DNA of 64,000 bases from positions 2,681,001 through 2,745,000 of the forward strand of contig NC_081815.1 of NCBI RefSeq assembly GCF_030704535.1, in the 5' to 3' direction. A program made the translations under genes and the position numbers. Source of the stretch: Vitis vinifera (lineage: Eukaryota > Streptophyta > Magnoliopsida > Vitales > Vitaceae). The notes beneath the pieces are model-generated. The model made no database searches, was not told where the DNA came from, and saw only the letters and a program-made list of their open reading frames with translations. Each line of letters begins with the position of its first letter. The stretch's first letter is position 1. Of the stretch, positions 12,051-22,524 are shown piece after piece.

Positions 12051-12789
12051 TCACCTATGATTGTAAATAAGAATCCCTCTCTGACATTTAATTCATCCCA
12101 TTGTTTGTCTACCATTTCTTTCCAAGTTATTATCAAGTATGGTATTCCATGTTTTATTCCAATTATTTCCGGGTGTGGAATTTCATTCTAAGTGTGCATT
12201 TTCAATACATTTAAGTTTTTGAAGAGAGTATAAAACATAGTTTGATTTACTATTTCCTGTTATTTGAAGTGAAATAATCAAAAAGTGAAAATCATATCTG
12301 TAAGTACTTAAGTGAGACAAATTCATCTTAAAAACATAAAGTCAATTCTAACCCCAATCAACCTTGTCTATGAGTTTAATTTCTATTTACTTATTTTATA
12401 CACTTATTAGTTTATATATTTTCATTAATTTGCACAAGATTCAATATACAATTGATCAAATAATTTAATCCTTGATCTTGTTGATAAGTTTAATCCACTC
12501 ATTATTAAATTAAATTAAACATTTTCCTAGTATTTTTCTTGAAATAAATTTCTTACTCACTCCATGTTACGAAATTTTCCTTTTTAGTATACTTTTCTCA
12601 TTTCTCTATTATGTTTTTTCAAGCTAAATACCCACAAGTATCATTTGACATCATGAGAGATTACTCAAAGCTGTGATGTTCATTTCCATACTTTCTAATA
12701 GAGAGAAACAAAATAAGGAAGATAAAGAAAAATAAAAAACATTAAAAAAAAAAAGAAGATTTAAATAGTTGGTTTTCTTTACATGCTTT
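12051..12789. other. AT-rich intergenic spacer
   Basis: I see no gene, RNA or clear repeat boundary between the tandem repeat and the Copia LTR. Base composition is AT-rich with scattered poly-A tracts. Confidence 0.4.
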
Positions 12790-12976
12790 TGTTATAAAAT
12801 AAATATAAAGATTAAAGAGAAGAAGTAGAAGAGAATAAAATGAGAAAATAACTTTTTTGTCCCTCTTTATTAACTCAAAAAACTTCATTTATAGACTAAA
12901 GGTAATACTAATATAGTGATGGTACAAACACGACAATAGTGGTGTCATCTATAAACTATCATAAATATTTATGACA
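12790..12976 (-). repeat. 3' LTR of the Copia element
   Basis: On the minus strand it starts TGTCATAAATATTTATGATA and ends TTATAACA. It aligns with the copy at 15750 over most of its length, with many substitutions, so insertion is old. Confidence 0.65.
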
Positions 12977-13221
12977 CTCTTCTTGGATGACAACCATTTT
13001 TTGAATAAGTTTCATTAAAACCTTATTAGGAAAACAAACTCTTTGGGAAAATCTTATTGAAGGAAAAATAATATATTATTTTTTTAATACTTTTGAACTA
13101 TTACAATTGCCTTGTTAAAAATATTGCTAGTAAAAACTAGTGGAATAAAACTCGGACGAAGGGAAAAAGTGTATAGTGTATAGACATTTTTATTAATATG
13201 CTTGCCCTCATGTAGACATGA

Positions 13222-14200
13222 TCATACTTTCTCTAGTAGCTTAACATGAAGATCTTTGAATCGATGCATTCCAATAGTATATATGAGCTTCTTAAGTGTT
13301 GTTGTTGACAATGCTTTTGTGAATAGTCTACTAAATTGTGTTTCATCATATTTACTCAACATTAATTTCATCACTCTTTTAGAGCTCATGGTGCAAAAAG
13401 AACTTAAGTCATATATGTTTAGTTTTATCACCCTGAATGTATCTTTCTTTATCATATGTAATGCTTGCAACCTTATCTTTGTGTAACATATTTAAATTGT
13501 CTTTGATTGAAGATAACTTGCGTGATTCTCAAATATTTTGGATTATAAATCTCAACCACACACATTTCCAACTTGCTTAATGAATTACAAGTAAGTTTTA
13601 ATGATTTGAATAAGTAGTTACCATTGTTCGCTTCAATAACATCGATTTAGGAAGGTAACGAGCCAATAACTAATACTTACTCTTTTTCCTTGGACTCCAA
13701 TATTTTCAAGTTGGTGCACTATATGTTACTTGTAACTTCACATAAATGATATATATGATCTTATACAATTTATCAAATGTATTAATGCATTAATTGTAAT
13801 GAGATATAGTGCTTTTGGACCAAACAGTTCTTTATTATTTTATTTAAGATGAAATGAGTCTTTGTTCACTTCAAGTAAATGAACAACCATGGAGAACTTA
13901 GTGGATGTGATTTGTCTTTATAAAAATACTTCAAGACATTCTTTATATATGTTGATTGATAAACCAACACTCCATTTGGAAAGTACTCAATTTATAGTCG
14001 AGACAAAATTTGTTTTTCCAAGATCTTTTATTTCAAATTCCCTTTTTAGATATTTGTTTTTGTGAGTTCTTCAGAAGTCCCAATTGATTCAAATTGCCCA
14101 CATATACTATTAATTTAGTTGCCAATTTCTTAATGAATATGCATGGACAAATGAGATTATAAACATACCTTTCTCTCAATAAATATTCATTGAGATAATT
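13222..14200 (-). pseudogene. Copia reverse transcriptase / RNase H remnant
   Basis: Minus-strand fragments across several frames match the C-terminal half of Copia polyproteins. A KDLGKT-like motif lies near 14015-14035, LPNGVLVYQSTYI near 13930-13985, KDKSHPLS near 13895, and a terminal RLFTKALSTTTLKKLIYTIG stretch at 13222-13470. The position expected for the YVDD catalytic motif has decayed to a YVGN-like sequence. Stops and frameshifts interrupt every frame, so the enzyme is dead. Confidence 0.7.
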
Positions 14201-15749
14201 GTATCATATGCATTGGGATTGCTTAATCCATACAAAGATCATTGTAGCTCATTGAATACATGCCATGAGGTTTCAAACTATGTAATTTAGGCGTCTTACA
14301 TCTTTAGGAATTTGTTTGTTTTAACCTTTTAAATCCTTTAGGGACTTTGTTGTTTTGTGTATTTGGAATCTTTCAAGCATTTTAGCATAACTTAACATTC
14401 ATATAATTATATAATACATATTGATAGTTAGGAAATCTTATGCTATAATTTTTGCATTATCAATCTTAATAGTTAAGAACATGATTAATTAGTCATTACA
14501 AGAGTTGATATAAGGTTTATGTAGGAAACCTTATGCTATAATTTTTGCATTATCTTAAATACACTTTTGTATGATAACTCATTGGTATCCAACTATTTTT
14601 ATGTCTTCAATTGTTAGACTTCAAGTCTATTTATATTCAACAAGCTTGATGTCTATGCCAGTCATAATTGTGTGATTGAAACTACATATAGAGTGCAAAA
14701 TTGATCAACTACTAAAACTTTTTAGAATTGCACCATCGCTAGTTCATTTTGCATGACCATGCAAACTTGGCTTCCTCTTTGGGTTTTTTTTTTTTTTTTT
14801 GTGTAATTCACTTCAATTGCTTATATATTCCTTGTTTTAACTCCAATTTGTGAACTGTTTGAAGTGTTGAATTGTTGACTTCTTGATCTTCAAAGCCATA
14901 TGTGGCTTGCCCTAAAAAGATCATGGAATTGCTCCAAAATTCACCTCAAATTTAGTATATATATATATATATATATATGTTGTTATTAGGTTTGAGTTCC
15001 AAATTTTATTTTGAGTTTAATTGCATTTGATTCAAATCTTCTTCTTCATAGTTGCTTGTCTTTTACCTCTCTCCATAACATTGATCTCATCTTTAATGCT
15101 CATAACTTTCTTGTTTTGCCATTGAATGGACCCTTATCATGCTTCACAAGTCCCGAATATTTTTTTAGACACAATTGACCCATCTCCTTTGATTAAAAAG
15201 GACTTTTGCACTTAGCATTTTTTTTAAATCTTTTAAACTTGAAATTACGCTTAAAATAGAAGTTAGATTCATAATTAGGGTATTAACATTAGATTAAGTT
15301 AAATTAAGTGATTCAAGCTTTTTAAAATGCATGAATCTTAATGTTTATGTGCCATTAGAACACATATTTTGGTTCTAATCATTTATATAACAAAATTAGA
15401 AATTGTCTCTATAACTCCTGGATACAGAATTGTTAATTAACAATTTTGCTTTACAAAATTTTTTGTTATGCAATAAAATTTTAGAAATTTTGTGCATAGC
15501 TTTTGGTTATGAGGCAATTGTCAATAAAAATTGTTTTCATAATTTCTGATTATGAGATAATAGAAATAAAAATCAGAATGATAAAAACAAATTATAATGA
15601 ATACTACTTTTCGTATATCTTTCTAAATAAGAGTGTTTAAAGAAAATAAGATTACATATCACTTCAAATATAATCAAGAATTTCGGATAAACAAAAACTA
15701 TTGTAATTGAATTTATCTCTCTTCGTCAATAGTGTCATGTTGATAATGT
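14201..15749. other. Degenerate interior of the Copia element
   Basis: I see no intact reading frame. A dinucleotide TA microsatellite lies at about 14957-14980 and a poly-T run near 14785. The minus-strand sequence directly after the upper LTR (about 15720-15749) reads CATTATCAACATGACAC and would be the primer-binding region. Confidence 0.45.
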
Positions 15750-15955
15750 GTTATAAAATAAACATAAAGGCTAAAAAAGAAGAAGGAGAAGAGAATATAT
15801 GGAGAAAATATCTTAGTTCTTCGATGTCTTTATTATCTCATAAAGTCTTATTTATACATCAATAATAATACCAATATGTTAGGAGTACAAACTTGATCGA
15901 ATAGTGTTATCATCCACAAATTATCGAAAATGGTTTTTATATCATTCATTTTTCA
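15750..15955 (-). repeat. 5' LTR of the Copia element
   Basis: This is the homologue of the 12790-12976 repeat. Its minus-strand sequence includes an ATATAAAAACC box near 15935 that could be the old element promoter, pointing away from the PPR gene. The outer boundary is uncertain by about 10 bases. Confidence 0.6.
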
Positions 15956-16160
15956 TATAATAATAAAAATATTTAAAAACACATAGATTTTAAATATTCC
16001 AATTATATTTTATTTTCTTCGGCCAAGCTCATTTTCAAATTTGATATTACTATCCATTTCCTGAAATTGAAATGGGAGTAAACTTTTACAGCACACTATT
16101 TTAGCGCCAAGTGACCAGACCAAAGCAACAGAAAACAGTAATTCAAAATTCGAAACCAAA

Positions 16161-19100
16161 ATGAAGCCTACGCCTAGGCTTCGCGAGGCCATCGACGCGC
16201 TGTACAGTCGCGGCACTGCGAACTCCGAATCCTACACTCGTCTTCTGCTCCAATGTGTTAGATCAAACGACGTTGTTCAAGCCAAGAGACTCCAGACCCA
16301 CATGGATCTTCATCTCTACCAACCCACCGACACCTTCCTTCAGAACCGCCTTCTTCACCTCTACGCTAAATCTGGGAACCTGTCCGATGCTCGAGACCTG
16401 TTCGATAAAATGTCTCGCAGAGATGTTTTCTCCTGGAATGCTATGCTTTCTGCTTACTCAAAGTCAGGCAATGTGGAGGATTTGCGGGCAGTGTTTGATC
16501 AAATGAGTGTTCATGATGCTGTTTCGTATAATACAGTAAGTATTTTGTAATGTTTTGGATTGAGTTATGGTTTTGATTTGCCTGTGATCTTAGTAATTAA
16601 TGGTTATTGAGAGAGACATCAAGGCTGAGGGCCATAATATAACACTATCATATAAAATGAGGAGTTTACCGCCGATTGTCTGGCATCCTTGACGGTACAT
16701 AAGTTTCTTTTATGAATAGAAATGCTATGAATTCAATGGCCTGTTTGGTGGTGAAATGAGGACTGTTTTCTGTTTAAAGAAGAAAGAATGAAAATGGAAG
16801 CCAGAACATGTTTGATAACATGTATTTGAAAACCTTTTCGGGAAATTTCATTGAAAAGTTTCATCCTTAGGAAATTTTATTTCTTTGTGTTTTCAAAATG
16901 CAAGCACCTAAAAATTTTAGAGTGGTTAAAAAATGAACATGTTTACTGTGTGCATTTTAAAAAACAAAAACAGTTCTAAAAAAAACATTGCAATTTTCCA
17001 TATGAACTAAAATTTGGTGGGAAGTTTATGATTTTTTTACTTTACCAATTTTCTTTTATTTTAATGGTTTGCAATGAAAGGAAGTGAACTGTCTACCTTG
17101 CTTCTAATCATGTGGTAGCAAACATACGAGAAAATCAACTATTGACCAAAAGGGTTCTGGATCAGTGATAGACAATATTAATGAGAGTTTGTGTGATTAT
17201 AGTGCAAAAGTAGGGCTTTTAATTTGTTGAAGTTAAGCTTTACCAATTAACTCAGAAAAATCCAGCCTGTACACTTTGTGTTCAAACTCATAGCTAGTTC
17301 AAAATTAAAAACTGATTTGAATATTAATATATTATCCAATTGGATATCCTTCACTGGGCCTTGTGTTCCATACTCAAACTAAAGACCAGATTTTCACTTC
17401 ATATCTTACAACGACCGACTTGCTCCACCAAAGACTTGCTTGCTGAAAGCTACTCAATTTGCCTATTTTCAGACCAAACTCAGTGTTATACATAAGCAAT
17501 TTAGATATTCATTTCAAACTCTTTCATGCTTATTCAAATTAGGATCTAAAAGTTGACTATCCAATGTTCTTACATAGATATGATTTCCATTTAGAAATGG
17601 CATGGATATATGACTTCTATTTAGAAATAAAGATGTTTTAGATAAAGTGTGGTTAGAAGCCAGTATATTTTGGGGTTTAATATTTTTTTTATTCATTTGT
17701 ATTGGATGAAAGGAAAGGGATTGCAACAGTATATTCATAAGTGCCGTAAGGCAATACTATTAACCCTCCTCTTAAATGTATTACATAATAAATTTTAAAA
17801 TGGTACAAAATTAGCTATACGCCAGTTTTAAGGGGATTTTTGTGATTATAGTGCAAAACATGGGCTTTTACTTACCCATGTTGATTTTGTTATCCTTATT
17901 CCTTAATCCAGAACCATTTGTGTATGAATTTTGATTGTAGTTCACCCCCTTCTCTCCAGGTAATTGCAGGTTTTTCTGGAAATGGCTGTTCAAGTCAGGC
18001 TCTGGAGTTTTTTGTTAGAATGCAGGAAGAAGGATTTGAGTCCACAGATTATACCCATGTGAGTGTGCTACATGCATGCTCACAGTTATTGGATATTAAG
18101 CGGGGAAAACAAATTCATGGTAGGATTGTTGCAACTAGTTTGGGGGAAAGCGTTTTTGTTTGGAATGCTTTAACCAATATGTATGCCAAGTGTGGTGCAC
18201 TTGATCAGGCTAGGTGGTTGTTTGATCGAATGGTTAACAAGAATGTAGTATCATGGAATTCAATGATATCTGGTTATTTACAAAATGGGCAACCTGAGAC
18301 ATGCACCAAGTTGTTTTGTGAAATGCAGTCATCGGGTCTGATGCCTGACCAGGTTACAATTTCAAATATTCTCAGTGCCTACTTTCAATGTGGCTATATA
18401 GATGAAGCATGTAAGACTTTTAGAGAGATTAAAGAGAAGGATAAGGTTTGTTGGACAACAATGATGGTGGGTTGTGCGCAGAATGGAAAAGAAGAAGATG
18501 CTTTGCTGTTATTTAGAGAGATGCTATTGGAAAATGTCAGACCAGACAATTTTACCATATCAAGTGTGGTTAGTTCCTGTGCAAGACTAGCTTCTTTATG
18601 TCAAGGTCAGGCAGTTCATGGAAAAGCAGTTATTTTTGGCGTTGATCATGATTTGCTTGTGTCTAGTGCCCTTGTTGATATGTATTCCAAGTGTGGAGAA
18701 ACTGCAGATGCTTGGATTGTGTTCAAAAGGATGTTAACTAGGAATGTGATTTCTTGGAATTCCATGATTTTGGGTTATGCACAAAATGGAAAGGATCTAG
18801 AGGCCTTGGCTCTTTATGAAGAAATGTTGCATGAAAACTTGAAGCCAGATAATATTACTTTTGTGGGTGTTTTGTCTGCTTGTATGCATGCTGGTTTAGT
18901 TGAACGTGGACAGGGATACTTTTATTCTATCAGCAAAATTCATGGGATGAACCCTACTTTTGATCATTATTCATGTATGATCAATCTCCTTGGTCGTGCA
19001 GGTTACATGGATAAAGCAGTAGATCTGATTAAAAGTATGACCTTTGAACCTAATTGCTTAATTTGGTCTACCCTTTTATCTGTTTGTAGAATTAACTGTG

Positions 19101-19672
19101 ATGTCAACAATGGAGAGATGGCAGCAAGGCATCTCTTTGAATTAGACCCACACAATGCTGGACCGTATATTATGCTTTCTAACATTTACGCTGCTTGTGG
19201 GAGATGGAAAGATGTGGCAGCAGTAAGATCTCTCATGAAGAACAACAAAATTAAAAAATTTGCTGCCTATAGCTGGATTGAGATTGACAACCAGGTCCAC
19301 AAGTTCGTAGCAGAAGATCGAACTCATTCTGAAACAGAACAAATTTATGAAGAGCTGAACAGACTAATAAAAAAGCTGCAGGAATCTGGATTTACACCTG
19401 ATACTAACTTGGTTCTACATGATGTGGTAGAGGAGGAGAAGTTTGATTCCATCTGTTACCACAGTGAGAAACTTGCTCTTGCATTTTGGTTGATCAAAAA
19501 GCCTCATGGAAGGACACCCATAAGGATTATGAAGAACATTCGTGTTTGTGGTGACTGCCATGTGTTTATGAAGTTTGTATCTAAGATTATTAGGCGGCCG
19601 ATAATCTTGAGAGATATAAACAGATTCCATCATTTTATCGAAGGGAGGTGCTCCTGCAAAGACAGTTGGTAA
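16161..19672 (+). CDS. PLS-class pentatricopeptide repeat protein with E and DYW domains
   Basis: Two exons, 16161-16535 and 17960-19672, give 695 residues. The junction is in phase (ACA, then GTAAGT..CTCCAG, then GTA) and reads SYNT-VIAGFSGNG, continuous within a PPR motif. PPR/PLS repeats run from about residue 25 to 530, with typical WNSMISGY and NMYAKCG patterns. They are followed by E/E+ segments and a complete DYW domain. The deaminase zinc-binding signature is present: HSE at residues 626-628 and CGDC at 655-658, then CSC near the end. The final triplet is DSW rather than DYW. Such proteins bind organellar transcripts and convert C to U. Mitochondrial or plastid location is inferred, and no clear long transit peptide is visible. 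Most PPR genes lack introns, so the 1.4-kb intron is notable. The specific ortholog is not identified. Confidence 0.93.
16536..17959 (+). other. Intron of the PPR gene
   Basis: This is a GT..AG intron of 1424 bases. It contains an exact 18-base direct repeat, TGTGATTATAGTGCAAAA, at 17192-17209 and 17841-17858. Both copies are followed by a GGGCTTTTA context. No nested gene is supported. Confidence 0.8.
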
Positions 19673-22180
19673 TGAAGTATCTGGCAGAGAGGAAATGTTA
19701 GCATATCAGAAAAATCTTCATGGAAACTGCTGAAAAGAGAGAGATGGCAATATTCAGTCTCCAATAGGAGAAAGAGGAATTTCAGGCATTGCCTTAAGAG
19801 GAATTTCAGGATGGTGTTAATAAGTCTTCTGTGGATGGTTGAGGAGCCCGGATTTATAGAGTTGGAAGGAAAAATGAAATAAGAGCAGCAAAGATGTCCT
19901 CCTTGATTGCTGATGGTTGGAGTTTTCACTAAGACTCAAATATCTTAAAGCTCTCAGATGAGAAACACAGTAGCTGAATATGATAAGGTATCAAGTGCAA
20001 GTGGTTGTAACTGGATTTTGTTGGCTGTTGGTAACGCATGATACTTGAAGGGGGAGGAAACCCAGCGGAGATGATAACCATTATACTGCTGTCTCAGAGT
20101 TTTTTAAGATGGCCGGTATATTCATTTTTTTTCCTTGGATTTGGTCTGGTCTGGGGGATTGTTAAAATACCGAAAAGGAAAGCAATCCCATGAAGCACAA
20201 ACTTAGTATTCAAGATCAGGAAATCCCAGCATATAACATCTTCCCAAGCTCTTCAGATGTTCGATCACTGAGGTTGAGCTTTGTCTCAATGCTATTCTCG
20301 AACTTGCTAAATTGTCAGTTGTAGTTCCTTTCCCATAAGTGTACTGAATTTAATCCACCAGTTTTGGTTCAAGATTTCCTTAATAGCACTTATTAATGTA
20401 CATCTGGATCTGCATCTCTTTCCTGATCCTGGAATATGTCAATGAGTATGCAGAATATGGCTAGAAGGGCATATTAATGGCACCATCTGGTATGACAACT
20501 TCATACTTGGGGTATAATAATCACTGCAAAATCATTTTGAGGCACCATTGGATCTTTAACATAGCTAACATTTTCTTTATCACATGCAGTTCTGTCACTC
20601 TCTGAGGGTTTTGTGTGCTTTTGCTGCTTCTTCACTTTAAATATCCACTATGTGTGCTGGTGGTAACAAATAATTCTGAGGAGGGGGGATGTTTGGTGGA
20701 TTAAAATAGGTGTTCCTTGTTGAAGATACAAGTTTTTCAGCGATTAAAATATCCTTTAATCAATATGCTTTCAAGATGAAGTCAATCCCACAATCAACAT
20801 GCAATGTCCGTGAAAAACCACCTACAATGTTTTCCAGAAACTTTGCAGATGTAAAAATCACAAATCAACCAATTGCAGAGCAAATTTACTGATTCGAAGA
20901 GAACAAGGACGTGATTTTACCTAGACCGGATTCTAGCTCTCCCAGGGGTTTTACACAAGTCAACACCTACATTTGTCTTCGTGTCCACGATGCTCCTTAG
21001 TGGACTCCTCAACGATTTGAGGGGATGAATCAACCACCATGATCAATCTCAATCAAAGTAGAGGCCTTGAGAGTGTTGGGAATGCATAGAAAATAATGAC
21101 AATGATATATTATAGGCAGAAGGTGTGTAAAAACTAAAAACACAATCAACAGGTGTATTTATAGCTGAAAAAACCGTAGTGGGTCAGGCCATGATAGTTA
21201 GGTGGAAATAATTAAAAAAAAAAAAAACCTAATTGCTCAAAATTTACCACAAGTGTTTGTGTGCTCTCATAGGGCGCTTGAATTCTCTTGCAGGTGCTGA
21301 AGCGCTCCTCTTAAAATTTTGTATTTTTTCTGTTATACTCAAAACCCACTCAAGGCTATTACAGTCATTTTACACCTCAAAACCGAAGGTTTAAAGTGAA
21401 AACAATACAAATATTCATCTTGTAACTGAAAATGATCAATTACTAAATTTTTGTTCAAAGTAATAAAATAAATGAATTCTAAAATATCCAGATATCAACT
21501 TTAAAAACTAACAAGTTGATAAGAGGACCATAAGGTCAACTATTATAACTCATTGACTAGAGTCATATAATATCAACTATTATAACTCTTTGATTGGGAC
21601 AGATATGTCAACAATTATAACTCGTTGACTAAAACCATAAAAATCAGAGTTAAACACTTCATTTCATTAATTCAAACTTACAAAACAAAATATCAATCTT
21701 CACAATTTTCATTTTTCATAAACAAAGGAAATGCCCAAATAATTTTTTCATACAAAACATATATTTGATCTATGTATAGAAATAAAAATAATATTTTTAC
21801 ACATTTTAAAATATAATATAAAAAAAAAAACTTATTTCCTTTTACAAAATCTGTATTAATTTCCCTTACCTTGATGAAACACTCAATAATCTTGAAAAAT
21901 TTACTCCTCACCTAACATAATGTCATACACACGCCATTTATTATTGATTAGTTATCTAGAGATATAAATTTGATAATCCTAACAATATTTTATATAGTTC
22001 TCAGTAATTCTAATTAATTTCTATGTTAACATTATTACAAATAATATTACTCTCAACTTCTTAAACAATAATAAATTAATTTAATAAATTTCCAAGTTTT
22101 TATAAAATTCATGTTTCTCCCTAATTTTATCTTAACTAATTATTTCTTTATATACTTAAATTAAATTAAAGCTGGTACAA
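19673..22180. other. 3' flank of the PPR gene and intergenic DNA
   Basis: The first several hundred bases are probable 3' UTR. No coding frame beyond about 70 codons looks real. From about 20900 the composition changes and a repeat-like block follows, reading CCTAGACCGGATTCTAGCTC near 20920. It could be retroelement debris. From 21400 the DNA is AT-rich. Confidence 0.45.
21532..21645. repeat. Short diverged tandem repeat
   Basis: Three units share a (G)TCAAC-TATTATAACTC-TTGACT pattern, centred near 21545, 21585 and 21620. Spacing is about 40 bases. There is no coding potential. Confidence 0.5.
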
Positions 22181-22181
22181 A

Positions 22182-22473
22182 AACTATTATTATTATTATT
22201 AATCCCAATATCCTCACTTACTTGACAAACTACTCTTTAACAATTCTAATAACCCCACCAACTCCACTCATTATTATTATTATTATTATTTTAATTTATT
22301 CCACTACCACTCTTTCAGCCTTTCACCGTCAGATTGATGTTTTATTTTTTATTTTATTTTATTTTCACTCAACAATAAACAATCTCATATTCGTTTTCTT
22401 CTTTTTTTTTTTTTGTTGAAATTGTCACCCAACATTCCACCTCAAATTCCAAAATCCAGCAACCCCACAATTC

Positions 22474-22523
<50 letters not shown>

Positions 22524-22524
22524 T
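22182..22524. repeat. Cluster of ATT/TTA microsatellites
   Basis: Trinucleotide ATT runs occur at about 22183-22201, 22270-22291 and 22476-22524. The last is the longest, with about 16 units. A nearby TTTTA run (about 22340-22365) adds low complexity. The tracts are likely length-polymorphic. Confidence 0.8.

Larger units (their letters stand above)
12790..15955 (-). mobile_element. Decayed Ty1/Copia retrotransposon with both LTRs
   Basis: Two related direct repeats bracket the region: 12790-12976 and about 15750-15955. Both begin (plus strand) TGTTATAAAATAAA, so on the minus strand they end in TTTATTTTATAACA. The minus-strand junction before the lower LTR reads CATCCAAGAAGAG then TGTCATAAAT, matching the polypurine tract and LTR start of plant Copia elements. 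The interior, read on the minus strand, keeps broken reverse-transcriptase and RNase H text. The total of about 3.2 kb is shorter than an intact element of about 5 kb, so internal deletion is likely. It sits about 205 bases upstream of the PPR gene start. Confidence 0.75.

Noticed and set aside
13256..13486. Plus-strand open frame of 76 codons
   Set aside because: It is the antisense shadow of the Copia RNase H remnant.
22476..22524. Regular repeat that could be mistaken for an array
   Set aside because: It is a simple TTA microsatellite. No direct repeats with unique spacers, and hence no CRISPR array, occur in the window.
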